A stretch of 64,000 nucleotides of DNA. It comes from Hericium rajendrae (lineage: Eukaryota; Basidiomycota; Agaricomycetes; Russulales; Hericiaceae). Shown one piece after another: positions 44,651-58,172 of the stretch (position 1 is its first letter; every line of letters starts with the position of its first letter). The stretch covers positions 2,046,001 to 2,110,000 of the forward strand of contig CM065885.1 in NCBI GenBank assembly GCA_033439255.1, in the 5' to 3' direction. The notes below the pieces were generated by a model. The model was not told the origin of the DNA. It worked only from the letters and a program-made list of their open reading frames with translations, and did not search any database. Position numbers and translations under genes: made by a program.

Positions 44651-45871
44651 CTACGCCCACGCCGCCTCCGCGCGCTTCTTGCACGCCTCGCACACCCGCC
44701 CGCGATGCGGCGTCCGGCTCCCCACCATCCAATCAAACCCGCCCCACCCCTCCGGCACGCCGCCCCCAGCGCTGCTGCTGCTGCCCGTACTGCTCGCGCT
44801 GTCCACGTCGTCCGGGTAGCGCACGCCGACGCGCTCGCCGAGCCCGCGCAGCAGGTCGCGCACGAACGCATAGTCCGGCATCTCGCCGAACTGCAGCTCG
44901 CGCGCGTACGCGTGCAGCACGCCAAACTCGCGCGGGAGGTTGTGCGTGAGCGTGCCCTGCGCGGCGATCTTCGCGTCGCGGATGATCTCCCACGTCGCGG
45001 CGACGGTCGGCGCCTTGAGCTTCCGCCAGGGCAGCGTGCCGCGCAGGAAGTAGATGAGCATGTACGACAGGGACTCGAGGTCGTCGCGCGGGGAGCACTC
45101 TGCGCGGAGACGAGTCGGTCAGTATTATGTACGCGATAGCAATCCGATTTTGGGCGGTGTACGCACCAATACCGAGGTGGGTGTTGAGGGATGCGAAGAG
45201 GGACGTGCCGACGCCGTGGCGCGTGTCCTGGTGGTACGGGATGTGCACGCCTGTGCGCGCATCGCGGTACTTCTTGGCGAGGCCAAAGTCGATGACGTTG
45301 ACGAGGTGAGCGGCGCGGCTGGTGCCCATGACGAAGTTGGCGGGCTTGATGTCGCGGTGGACGAGGTCGTGCGTGTGTATGAACTCGAGACGGGAGATCT
45401 GCGCGAAGCCGAAGTCAGCCCGAAATGGACGTGACGCGTTTCATGACGCGCGCGGGAAAAGAGGCGCACCAGCTGGTCAGCGAGGAGCAGGACGGTCTTG
45501 AGCGAGAAGTGGCGGTTGCACATCTTGAAGAGGTCCTCCAATGAAGGACCGAGGAGGTCTATGACCATGACGTTGTAGTCGCCCTGCCTGCCGGACCAGA
45601 TGATCCAGGGCACGCCGGGGCCGCCCATGAGCGACCTGTAGATCTTGGACTCCTGTCGGAGGGGACTGTAGACGTCCTTGGTGATGGCAGGCTCGACCTT
45701 GATGGCGACTTCCTTGCCCGCGACGGTGTGCACGCCGTAGAAGACGGTGCCTGTGGCGAGAAAAGGTCAGCGTTGGCATCACGAGGGCGATGGCGGGGGC
45801 AGCGACGCACCGCATCCGCCAATGGCGAGCTTCTCCTCGAGTCGATATTTACCACCGAAGGTAAAGTCCAT
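44651..45871 (-). CDS. casein kinase 1-type protein kinase, copy 2 (340 aa)
   Basis: Exons 45811-45871, 45470-45750, 45167-45398, 44651-45099; introns 60, 71 and 67 bp. Same motifs as copy 1 ([34 protein letters not shown], altered glycine loop LAIGGCG). Differs from copy 1 only in the second half: [13 protein letters not shown] instead of [13 protein letters not shown], three more residues in the Ser/Gly stretch, and compact intron 2. Frame is intact, so all three kinase copies are potentially functional. Confidence 0.9.
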
Positions 45872-46832
45872 ACTGTTGATAGTATTGCAGTGGCGGCGAG
45901 ACATGGAATAAACAAACAATTAGCACTGCGAGGGTCGAGTTGATTTTGGCCAAAATGAAGTGCTGTGTACCTGTACTTGATGGTGCGCTGTCTATATAAG
46001 CGTTCCTTGAGGATGAATAGGAGGCCGGTCGACGGGGTGGCATCCACACTTGCGGGCGAGCAGAAACGAGTTGAGCCTGAAGCAAACGTGAACTCAACCG
46101 ACATGGTCCTCAACTGCTGCTGACTAATCATTGTTGTTTGCCTTTTATGGGCACCCTGATATCATCTGCGCCTGTTCTGCCTCTGCTTCCCTTCACATCA
46201 TGGACGTTGTGGGCACCTGCAGGCCTTCATATTCGATCTCTATGGCGACTCTGGCCCATGTAGGCACTCCTGCTCCCGCGCACGCACGTCTGCTCGTTTC
46301 CCTGACCTTCGCCGCGCACACCCATGATCTGAGATCGCCATCCCGCAGCGCCTGCACCCTGCCGTTCTGGCCCTTGGACTGCGTGACCGTCTCCGCGCGC
46401 AGAGTTGCAACTTAGTCGTTGTTCTAGTTACTAGAGCACGCAGCCGCTCCCCTTGGTGAGTGCGACTTGGTCGGTTTCGCGCTTTCCCCTTTGTGCGCTC
46501 GACTTGGTCGTTTTCGCGCTCTTTATGCGCTCGGCTCGCTCTGCGCCGTTTCTACTCTTCTCGGTGCGCTCGATTTTATCTATTTACTGTGCGATGCCAG
46601 CGTTCTTTCCACGTTCTTCGCCTCCCGCCGCTTTTTCTCGTTCTGAACGCGCAAGTTCTCACCCCGCACACTCTGAAATCCGTCCTCGGCGAGAAACGCA
46701 GATCGGACGCACAGCAACTCGGCCAGAAATCGCGCTGCATCGACCTGGAATGCGGCAGGGCTGCAAGTCCCGCACAACCACATCGATCGGGACTTTCGCC
46801 GCGCGGACATGAGCATGCCGCCCCGTCACGGC

Positions 46833-49800
46833 CGGCATCATCCTCAAGTGAGACACGCCGACGGTCCTGCTCAGTCGCCTACTTGACGATGACGCCCTCG
46901 GCGTGAGCGGGCGTTCGGTGCGGGGCTGGAGGGGTGATCGCAGGGACGTGGCACCGGCGGAGAGTTACCGGGGAAGAGCGCGCGGGATTCGGTCTGCGAG
47001 AGGTCACAAGGGTGAGTCGTTATGTCTGAGAAGATAGCAGTAACAGCACTCACCATGCAGCCCGCAGTACAACTCCCCGTCCGCGTCTCCAATTCCCATC
47101 CTGCACCCCTCGATCTCAGCACACCCGCATGCGGCACGGCTAGCGCCCTCACGCGGATTCGCACGGCGCCGATGAACAGTACAACGCACAGAACAGCAGT
47201 CCGTTCGACGCGTGCGTCATCGTCAAGTTAGGTGCGCCGGACGCGGAGACCTCGCATCAGCGCCAGCGGGTTTGTCGCTCTTCCCGAGCGTCGCAAGTCG
47301 GGCGGACACGCGCAGAGTCGCCGCGAGAGGTAGGAAACATCGGCGGGGAGGGCGCGGACGGACGTCCGCGCGCATAAGAGCAGGTTCGAAGAGGCGTCGG
47401 GGCGCTCGGGATCATGGGCGGGACGGGGCGGGGTGCTGGGACAGAGATCGGACAGAATGGCAGGGAGATGGGCAGCGCGCGCAGCTTCCTGAGACGAAGC
47501 CGAACGTGAGTCGCTGCATCTTCGAACATGGCAGCGGTACTTACCATTCACACCTCGTCCGCCCTCCCATCTCCGTCCCGCGCCTCTCGCAGCCCAGCAA
47601 AGACGAACGGCATGACGGCCCGCTCACGCGGGCGTCATCGTCAAGTTAACCCGGGCGCCCTCCTCGAAGGCCGCAACGGACGAATGGACGGCGACGACGA
47701 TGGCGCCCGCACGAGGACGACGCCCGCGAGCACGCACGCTCGACACCGGCATCATCGTCAAGTTAGGTGCGCCGGACCCAGAGGCCTCGCACCAGCGCCA
47801 CCGGTTTCGCCACTCTCAGAGCGTTGAACGCCGTCTGGAATGCCTATCGACGTCGGACGGGACACGCGCAGAGGCGGAGTCGAACGTGCGAGTTACAGTA
47901 TCTCCGAAAATAGCACTCACACTCACCACAGATCCCCAGAATTCGTTCTCCGTGCCCATCTCGCACCTCAAATCGCCGCAGCATTAGTATCCGGACGCAG
48001 TGGATAGCCCTCGCACTGCGCCGCCGCCGCCCGAAGAGCACCCCGCCCGACGCGGGCGTCATCGTCAAGTTACGTGCGCCGAGCGCAAGCCGCGAGTCGT
48101 CGTAAGAGACGAGGAGTGTCGGTGGAAGGGTGCCGGCAACCGTCTACTTGACGATGACGCCCTCGGCGTCTGCGCGCGGACAATAAACGGGACGTAGCGC
48201 CGGTGCAGAGTCGGCAAGACGATGGGCTGCGCGTGTCTGCGCGAGACGTAACTGAAAACACCGTGAGTCGCTACGTCTTCGAGAATAAGTAGCACTAGCA
48301 CTCACCATCCACTCCGTACAATCCCTTATCCGCGCCTTCCATCCCCCTTCCGTGCCTCTCGTAGCCTCAATGTCAGCGCCCGCACGCCCAGCGTGACGAC
48401 TCGCTCGACGCGGGCGTCATCGTCAAGTTAGGCGCGCGCCCGGCGTAGGCCCCTCGTCGCAGGGACCGAGGCGTCCCTTCGCGCTGTCCAACGGTCGCCA
48501 GGAGGTGAGAATGTCGATGGGGATGGCGCGTGCCATCGTCTACTTGACGATGACGCCCTTGGCGCGGTATCGAGGCTGGCCGCCGGGGCGGAGGGACAAC
48601 GGGTGTGATGCGGCGCCACGGTGGAATCAGCGGGAAGATGCGCTCCGCGCTGTTTGCGCGGGAGTTACGAGACACGGCCAACGTGAGTCGCTGCGTCTTT
48701 GAGGATAGCAGTACCACTCACCATCCCCCCCACAACTCCTTTCCGTGTCTCCAATCCCCGTCCCGCACCTCACGCAGCCTCGGCTTCAGCGCCCGTACGT
48801 ATATGGCACGGCCAGCGCGCTGACGCAGATTTGCGCAGCGCCGGCGAACGGTACGATGCCCGAAGAGCAGCCCGCTCGACGCAGGCGTCATCGTCAAGTT
48901 AGATATGCGCCGTGCATAGGCCCGTCGTCGCAGCGACGGAAACGTCCCTTTTCGCAGCACCCAGCGGGTTACCACGAGGTGCGGAACGTTGTCATCTACT
49001 TGACGATGACGCCCTTGGCGCGATGAGAAGGCCGGGCGCCTGGGCGGAGAAACAGGGGGCGGGATGCAGCGCTGGGGCGCAGTCGGCGGGAGCGAAAAGA
49101 AACGTTGCGAGTGGCGACGTCATGGACGGGCTATTCCACCACGCGCAAGGCGACACTGGGACGTCAAGGTGAGTTCCTATGCTCTCGAAAATGACAGTAC
49201 CACTTACCATAGACCCTACAGAACCTTCGAGTCCCCGTCGTACCCCGCAGATCACCTCCACCTCAGCGCTCGAACGCGCTACGCCTTCTTCGGGGATCCA
49301 CCGACGTACGGGCGATCGGGCGGCGCTACGCCGACCACACGCGTCATCGTCAAGTTAGCCCGCGCCATATGACATGCCTGGAATGCCGGCGCAGACGGGA
49401 CGGAGACGAGAGGACCGCGCGACCTCCATTCCGTGACGCTGAGCCATATCGACAGGGCAGGGGAGGCAGGGCGCGAGGTGACGGCGAATCGGGACGGACG
49501 ACGAGCAAGCCCGCGTGACGCCGGTGTCGTCATTAAGTCAGATGCGCCGGATGCAGGCCTGTCTCCTCTCGGCGACGGCGACGTCGCTTCCCAGCGTCCG
49601 GCGGGCGAGCAAAGTCGGCATGTGCGGGACGAAACCGAGAGGATCGCGGGACGGGCGACACATAACACCCGTCTGCCTGACGACGGGACTCTTCGCGAGG
49701 CAGCAGGGTGCAGGATGCAAGGCGATGGATTCCTGGCAGCGCGGACGGACCGACGACGAGCGAGTTAGCAAGATGCCGGCATCCTCGTCAAGTTACACTC

Positions 49801-50471
49801 ACCGGACGCGAGCGTCTTGGTATCTCCAGCCCCGCCCGATCGCCATGCGTCCTCATGCGCCCTGTCGGCGTACTCGACGATGACGCCGTTGCGTCGTGCG
49901 GAATCACCTCTCGCCAGCGGATTCGTCTACTTGACGATGACGCCCTTGCGTCGCGGTCGCATTGTGAGGTTCTGAAGGCCGCGGGATCGATGACCGGGAT
50001 GACAATCCACTCCGGGAGAGAAGGCGGATAGCTGTAGAATAATGGTAAGCAGGTGGCGATAAGCATCTGCGGCGCGACTCACCGGCGATGCAGGCACGTA
50101 GCAGCAGCGAAAACAATAGCCGCGTCGCGTCTACTTGACGATGACGCCCTTGGGTCATGACGCAGGCATCGGGGACGGTGTGGAGAAAAGGGCGCGAGAG
50201 CAATCCAGGCGTGTCTTGTGACGGACAACGCGTCCGAGTCCTCCCCGCGCTGGATGTCCCGCGGGGTACAGCTAAAAATGAAAATGAAATGAGTTTGTAG
50301 TCTTTCGAAGGCAGCCGTAACACGTACCCGGCCCCAAGCTCCGCGCCTGAATGCCGAACACTGGCCCTCGCTCCATCCACGTTGGTGCCGATGGCGACCA
50401 GCGTCTGCACGCGGATTCGGGCGCCGCAGATTGACCAGAGGCGATAGTCTCGTCTACTTGACGATGACGCC
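46833..50471. repeat. 18-bp motif array (U2)
   Basis: Same composition and order as the U1 array, shifted by 13,520 bp (13,522 after the 2-bp insertion that changes GTGAGT to GTGCGAGT at 47886). All motif copies of U1 are present. Confidence 0.85.
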
Positions 50472-50659
50472 CTCGGGTCGCCATCCCGTCGTGATGTTGT
50501 GGAATGCCCGGACTTGGGCAGCCGTACGAAATGCTTGCTGCCGATGTCCGCAGAGACACGCTGACGAGCCCTTCGTCCGTCGAGCTGCGTGCTTGTGGGA
50601 GACTCCGCGAGACTACAAAAGTCGGGGAGGCGAAAATCTGCATTGGGTGACCTGGTGAG

Positions 50660-51820
50660 TCCTTCTCATTCTTGCCTCATCTCGCCGCAGACACTCACTT
50701 TGTGACGCAGAGCTCGCGCAGGGCTGCGCCCTGCGCTCGCAGGCGACGTCAGCGGAAGTCCGCTGACACAGACTCCGTAGGCTTGCCGTCCGAGCATGCT
50801 CGCCGCTCGGCGCTGGCCTCGGAACCTTGAAAATTTAGCCGAGGATTCCTGCTTTCTGGGAGCCTCGGTGAGCCCGAATTCGACTCGGCAAATTGCAAGT
50901 CGAAACGACGTACCAGTATGTGAAAGCCGCAGTGCACATGCGGGGCTTCGCCCCCTGTCAGCACAAGACAAGCATCGATCCGACGGAAGCTGTCGTTCTC
51001 TGAGTGGATGCCGCTCGCCGCGGGGCGTCAAGTTCTGAGAAAGCGCAATGGAAGGCAGGTCAACTCGGTTAATTCTGACACAAAGCAGCTACAGATACAT
51101 ACCTCATGTGCCTCCGCGCGACGTGAGAGTGCGATGCGGTTTGCGAGGGATGTCGCCGGGCTGCGCCCGGCTCCAGCGCGATGTCACCATCGACAAACGG
51201 TCGATGCTGACTTCGAGCTCGTTCTATGGACGCGCTCGCCGCTGCCGCGGGGCACTGGATCCTGGAAAATCGGCACCTGGAAACAATCATTTCGAGGGCT
51301 TGGTGAGTTTGAATTTCACTTGGATGATGAAGCAGCGAAGAACTTACGAAATAACTATACGCAGGTCGCAGAGCACATCTGGAACGTGATGGGTCTTGGT
51401 CCAGGCAGGAGGCGAAGGCCGTCGCCGGGCTGCGCCCAGCTCCAACGTGCGACGTCAGCATTGACGGTTTGTCGATGCTAACTTCTCCGTCTTGCTACGT
51501 ACAGGCTCGCCGCTGCCGCAGGACATTCGATCCCAGGAAAATGATGCCCGAATGAGCCTCTCTGTTGAGAGCATTGTCAGCTTAGCTAATAATCTCACAG
51601 TTCACAGCTCACCTGCTAAGTCCACGAGGCCGGAGAATAGCAGCAACACAGTAGACATCGACAATGCAAGGCGGGGAGCGGAGGCTATCGCTAGACGGCA
51701 CCTGGCTTTAATGTGCGACGTCGGCATCGGCAGTTTGTCGATGCTGACATCTCCGTCTTGCTGTGCGGGTGTGTTCGCCGCTGCCGCGGAACACTGGACC
51801 GGCAAAGCACCATCACGCAG
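50660..51820. repeat. GC hairpins and ~270-bp subrepeats (U2)
   Basis: As in U1, except that the hairpin at 50941 has lost three G on its left arm (GGGGCTTCGCCCCC), so the arms no longer match in length. Confidence 0.6.
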
Positions 51821-52771
51821 GCTATCTGCGATGCGGCACACACTGTTGCTGGGCGGCCTCCCCACGTTTCGGCTCCTCCCACTCGCTCGCTCGCGCCTTC
51901 GATCCTGTCCCACGGATGTAAGTCTATCCTGTTAAATCCCGCCTGACGAGAATACATACCAGGTAAATTATGTACCCGTTTACCCTCGCCTGGACTTTGT
52001 CAGCTATCCGCGCTGCGCTGGGTGACGACGACAGCCCGTTGCTGTCCTGCGTTGGTGTCGCTGCGGCCGCGTTGCAAGAGGCTGAAATCCTCGAACCCGG
52101 CCATCAACTCTATGGCCCAGAAAACGGATCAGCTGCAGGGTTCAAATCAGCAGGGTCATGGAAATAAAAGCAAGAACATACGACAATAAAGCGGAGACCA
52201 CAGGTATGCGACTGGTAAGAGCGCAACCCGTGGTGATCCACCACCATGTTTCCAACAGCGCACAGTGCCTGCCCGCTGATTGGCGACAGTTTTCTCGCCA
52301 CTCGCTGCAGCGCCCGGTCCAATGGGACCTAGAACACAAGCGCGAGCGGCTGGGGACTGCTGCGATCGGAGGCAGGTCGCAGACGTATGGCAAGTGACGA
52401 ATGTGCTGTGCTGTCTGTGCCGTCGACAGCAATAAATGAAGTATCCTGCGGCAAGGTGAGTACAAAAGCTGGAGACGGCAATCAGAAACGAACGACTTAC
52501 GGTGCTAGCATTCAGACAAGCAAAAATACCGGCGCAAGCAGCAAGGGGAAGGGGAAAAGGAGGGGACAGTCATACAAAGGCAAGCGGCCTTTATGCAGGG
52601 TGCAGGAACGGGCAAACGCCTTTCCTCCGTGGCCGGGCTGTCTCATCTCCCGGTGCTCCGTGAGTTTATCCTTGCACCTCTTACGTTCTGCGTGCAATAC
52701 ACCTCCCATCATACGGCAACCTCACAGCATTTATAGCTTGCAATAATAATTATACCGGTCTGTCCATGTAT

Positions 52772-53464
52772 CTAATATGTCTCCTCTTCGGAATCCTCCA
52801 CCAATCTAGCAGATTTTGTGTACCGAATCCGTTTCCGATGGCATCCGGCCTCTCCCTTCTGCATGTAAGGCCGCAGCTCTCCTGCATCAATCCGCTGCAG
52901 TTTTGGTACGGATGGTTCCCCATTAGTGCTGCCCGACATTGGATATCGACCCCGCCGCTCAAGTACCTCAGCTTCCGAGAGTGGTCGGAAGTACGTGTGA
53001 CCGAGCTCCCAAGCCTGGATGACACGCTCGAGAGGCTTCTGACGGAGGCTTTTCTGCTTGCTAAGATCCCCGAAAAGCACACCACCATCACCATCGGGCC
53101 CTGGCTCTGGCCATCCTTCAACATCAACATGATACCGTTCAACCACTTCATCTCCGTAACGTGCCCAAGACATTTTTGCTTCCGGATCCCCGGTCACACG
53201 CACTGGAAAGGAATGGTGAGAATTCAAAGCAAATTTGACAGCAACCAGAGCAAGTCAATCTCGCACCCAAATCAGCCTGGATCAGTGCACGGAGCTTCCC
53301 GCGGAGCTTGTTTACCGGGCGTAGCCTGGGCTTTGCCGCTAAGAACCATTCCGATCTGTCAATTAGCCAATGATGCTGATGTGCGACGGACAGGATGACT
53401 TACGGTGGCATCTTTGCTTGGTCCGTTTGCGACCTTGAAGATCATTGGATGACTCTCGAAGCAT
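52772..53464 (-). CDS. unnamed agaricomycete-type protein, 187 aa (U2 copy)
   Basis: Exons 53404-53464, 53267-53338, 52772-53202. Identical to the U1 copy at 39253-39945 over the coding sequence and both introns, as far as I can see. Intact frame. The third copy would lie beyond the window. Confidence 0.65.
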
Positions 53465-56079
53465 ACTGACTGAATGCTCTGCCTGTTGTGTGCTGCTGCC
53501 TCTTAAATACTGCAAGACTGATTTAAGATATTCTTTGAAACCACGACTCAGGTAAACTCAAATGTCTGTCACATTCACCGGCACACAACTCCGCTAAGTT
53601 GCTGATCATGATTTGGCTGTCCAACAAATGAGTGATTCACACGATCATTTCCGTATCTGTTGCCTGGAGACACAACCGACTTTAAGTGCTGAAGGCAAGA
53701 TAAAGTTCAGCTGCAGTTGTAGTAGATGATCTCGGATAGTGTGATGTTACAGGGCATGTACGTGAGGGGCTTGTTTCATGGCAAATCATCTCAGGCAGAT
53801 TATGCATGGCTGCAGGGTCAGGATTTTGTCGTGAGATCGTTCCGACGGGAAACGAACTAGCATCCAGATGGGCATAGCGGCAAGTATGTCTGCTCTCTCA
53901 TGTGTACCTGATCCTGTTGGAAATATGCCTGAGGTGATTCGTGAGATGCCGCTCGTCACACCGTCATGAGGGGGGGAAGTTCATTCGGTGAGATCTGGCC
54001 CGAAACAATTTCCGGGGAGAATGCAGATCAGAACGGATTAGGACAGAGGGTCTCTGAGTACGTGCTTGCCCTCACGTTAGACTCTTCTCCGGCATCTTGG
54101 TATCGTTGTGAGCATGGCTCTGAGTGCAGCTGGACTGAATGACTGATCAGCGGAGAGATAACAGTTCGAGTCATGTTGTCATCAGGACTGTCACAGAATC
54201 GGGCACACATGCTCACCATGGCAGTATTGAAGTACAATGGTGTGGTCTGATGAGATGGGATGCGGGACTGGCAGAGATATCATGCATAGGTGCGAGTGGA
54301 ACTCAAGGTCGAGTGTGAACATGTGTCGCTGCGGCGATCAGCAAGTCGAGCAACGCACGCTACATACACGAACGGAAGTCCGTCAATCCATGTCGAACAT
54401 TAAGCTCACTCGCAACAAATCAAAAAATCAACTCAGTATTGTCAAATGTGCATCACAACAACTCTACTCGGTCTACTCGTAGAGTTGTACAAAATTATTC
54501 TAAACTAGCTAGCTACGTTATCGCTCAGTCACGATGCCGCTTGATTGTCTTCATGTTCTCGTCAATATGTTCTCAAACCCATTAGCCTGGTCGAGTGCAT
54601 CAACAGGGATTCACTTGCCATGCCCAGAGATGATGGAGAAGTCACAGGGAAGGCGCTCGTGGTTTCGAGCACAGCAGCAGTGCATGTACATGAAAACGGT
54701 GAGGTCCCAGAGCACACGAGACTTAGGGAATCGTGCCGGCCGCATTTGTGCGGGATTTGACATATGTACATCCTTCTCGCTATCTGCACCTTCTCGCGGT
54801 CCGTTTTCTTGCTGAGCCTAAACACTGGCACTAGCACCAGAGGCGGTACTCCTCGTGGTTCACCTCCCCGTCACATCAGCCGTGCGCACCGCTACGTGAG
54901 GAAGGTCAGGACCCGGACTGTGAGACGGCCCAGATCACATTGCTGACGTGCTGAACGGACTTGAGAGAGGGAGTTTCGTACGGTCAACCCCCGTTGTCTG
55001 GCAGTTCATGCGGGGCATGGCACGGTCAACTCGAGGCAACGGAGACGGTGGTGTGACAAGCGCTGCGGCCGCGAGAGCAGACACAAATCTGCGAAATGGG
55101 CCCCGAGGTAGCGGTATCTGTTTCACCATCTTACAAGACCCACGGAATGGTATTCCCGCCCTCTCCGTGTCCGATGTGTTGTGCTTGTCACAGTGCCTTG
55201 GAAACAACAAGGGAAACGGGATCTTGTTTTACGAGAATGTCCCGCGACGCCGTCAGCATGAAGCAGAAGGGGAAATGGCGCGACGATCGCTGCAGCCGCG
55301 GGAGCAAGGGTGAAACGAGGAGCGGGAGTCGACGTACCGAGGCCCGTTTCACTGTCCGTGCCAGGCCCGCACTCTAGTCTTCTCCGTGTCCGATCCGCTG
55401 TACTGGTCACAGTTTCTTGGAGACGGGAGGCGAGACGCGAGTTTGGATTTGCGAACGTCCCTTGGACCGACGAATCGCATGGAAGCAGGAACGGGGGAGT
55501 GGCGAACATGTACCGTGAATGCGCGCCGTCTTTGTTCAAGCAGCCGAGTGAGTACGTACGTTCTTGCGCGCCGCGAGAATTTGACGCACTTACTGTGAGC
55601 CGATGATCCCCATCGCGTCCACTCCGCGTTCGGAAACATGCGAGCATGCTCGTACCCAGTGCGTATAAAAGGGCGAGAGTGGGGGGGGGTTCGTCTGTGC
55701 GTGGACGTGGGTCGGTGGGTACTTGGCGATGGTCAGGTCGAGTGAGCAGGCGGTGTGGTCTGGGATGGGGACAGGACGAGCAAGGGGTGCGACAGGCGGC
55801 AGCTCGTCGAAGAGCGGAGGGGTGCAGCTGGGAGGTGACGGCATGGTGCGGAGATGACAGGCGCAAGGCGCGCTGGGATAAGCTGCATGTCGTTCCAACG
55901 GCGTTCTGGCGAGAGGCGGTGGGCGGTAAGTGGTAGAAGCGACGGCGGGCTTTCATCCGTGCTGTCTGCAGCGTGATTCGCGCACTGGTTGCGCACGCCG
56001 AAGGCCATCATCGCGGGCATCGAGCGCGCAGAACGTAGCCTGCAAGACCACATCCGAAGGCGCACCTGCGTAGGCCGCC
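53465..56079. other. U2 equivalent of 39946-42559, no gene recognised
   Basis: Includes the 0.23-kb direct repeat (about 54950-55480) and the TATAAAA at 55664. A tract of 10 G at 55681-55690 (8 in U1) causes a 2-bp offset. Confidence 0.4.
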
Positions 56080-58000
56080 CAGTCGGAGCGGTGTTGCAGC
56101 GCCCGTTCTGCGTGTTCGCAGGAGCCGAACGCTGGTCCGCGCACGTATCGATGTCGAGATCGCGGCGCAGGTGCTCGACTTCGACCGTAGCAGCACAGAC
56201 GAGCATCCCGAGCAGAGTCGGAATGTCCAGGCATGCGGCAATCTCGTGCATCCAGGACTCCACGTAGCCGATTGCGAGCATGCAGCATGCAGCGCAGGCG
56301 CGGCTCGCCGTCGTGGTTGGAGCTGAGGGTGAAGCTCGGCGGTGCGGACGCAAACTGGTCACTCGCAGTCAGTAGACTTGAGCTTTGAACACACGGCGCA
56401 CCTGCATGAATGTGCCGTCACACACGAATAACGACACAGCCGGTGAGAACCCGCTATCTCCAGCTGCTCGCCTGAGTTATAGTACTGACGCCGCGCACTG
56501 TCAGGTTCGAGAATCGAGAAACGAGACAGATGTCTCGACGCATTGCAGAGCCAAGAGCATTGGCGCAAGACGAGGAGCCCGACGTCTGCCTCGTAGTGAA
56601 CGTCGAATGCGTATCATAGAGCCTGACCGCGACGTCGTGTCGTTTATCACCGATGCAGGTGGATTTCGATACGAAAGGCGCGTCGACTCGGACGGCGACT
56701 TCGACTCGGGCGCGTCAACCACTGCTTCAAGCTTGAAGCCCCACAGTCTCACTCGTCAGGCTTCCAAATTCGAATACTAACACAATATTGTATTACCGAA
56801 TGCCATGTACATGTTCATGTACTCTACAATATCTATGTATACTTGCATTTATTGTCCCTATTCCCGCCTTCGCTCCTTGCAAGGACCGCGTACTCACCGT
56901 ATGCTATGTAAACACTGCGATAGCGGCAATGCGCCCGGCGTGTCCTCAGTGCGATCGCGTGAGCCATGTGCTATTGAGTGGACCTCGAAAGAGAAGCCTG
57001 CGGTCAGCAACAACAGCATGCAGCAGAGGATGGTAGACTCACTCGAGAATGTGGTCCCGCCAGCATCGAGAAAACGATCCCCGCAACTACGAGGAATCGA
57101 CAATGCAGCGCAGGCCCTCGACCTCGGCCGCAGCAGTATGTGCGAGCATCCTAGCAGAGTCACGATGTCCGGGAATGCGAAGAATCCGCACATCCGAGCG
57201 TGAGCAGACAGCGCAGGCGCGGTTTGCGTCGTCGCCGTCGTGGTTGAAGGCGAGGATCAGCGGCGCGGACGAAAGCCGGTCGCCCGCAGTCAGTAGGTTT
57301 GAGCATCGAACACACGGCGCACCTGCGTGGATGTGCCGTCGCACACGAATAAAGACACAGCCGATGAGAACCCGCTATCTCCAGCTGCTCGCCCGAGTGA
57401 AGCCGTGCATCGTCGAATTCGAGAAACGAGGCGGTCATCCCGCCTGTCAGAGCCGAGAGCAATGGCGCAAAACGAAACGAGCTCGACATTAGCCTTGCAG
57501 GCATGCCGAACACGTATCGTCGTTGCTGTAGAGCCCGATCTCTACGTCGTGTCGTTTATCACCGATGCAGATGGATGTCGATGTGAAAGGCGCGTCGACG
57601 GCGGCACACGCTTCAGTTCGACTCGGGCGCGTCTAAGGCGCATCAAGCACTGTATCGATCCTGAGGTCTGAGCGGCCTCGGTCTTCAAATTCGAACACCA
57701 ATATTTTATCATTATGACACTATGTACATATTCGTGTGCTCTACAATATCTACGTACAAGTTGTATCTATTCTCTTTATTTCCGCCTTCGCTCCTTGTCA
57801 AGACCGCGTACTGGGAGAGCGGCAATGCGCCCGGCCTGTTCTCAGTGCTCTCGCATGAGAGTGCGAGTTTCGTCACACGCAACGGGGGAAGCAACGAGGT
57901 CATCGTCGACAAGCCTGCAGCAGAGGATGCCATACTCACTTCCTGCGCGCCGCGGATGGACGCGTATACCGGCATCGAGAAAAACGATCCCCGCAACTAC
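56080..58000. repeat. nested 0.9-kb direct duplication (U2)
   Basis: Copy of the pair at 42560-44480, offset 13,522 bp, with no difference noticed. Confidence 0.6.
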
Positions 58001-58172
58001 AAGCCGCGCGCAGTGACCCCTGCCCACCGCGCGTTGCTGCGTATCGGTCTCCCGGCAGGGAATTTGAGGGAAAGCGCGCGAGCGGTCCAGCGTCGTCGCA
58101 GTCGTGCGCGGCGTATGGCTCTTTGTGGCATGGCTTAGCGTCCATCGCACCGTCCGCGCCCGCCCCGCCGCC

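Larger units (their letters stand above)
44615..58136. repeat. tandem segmental duplication, unit U2
   Basis: 13,522 bp, complete copy. Against the start of U3 (58137-61300) it is identical as far as I compared; against U1 it differs by the small indels listed there and by the kinase 3' half. Confidence 0.9.
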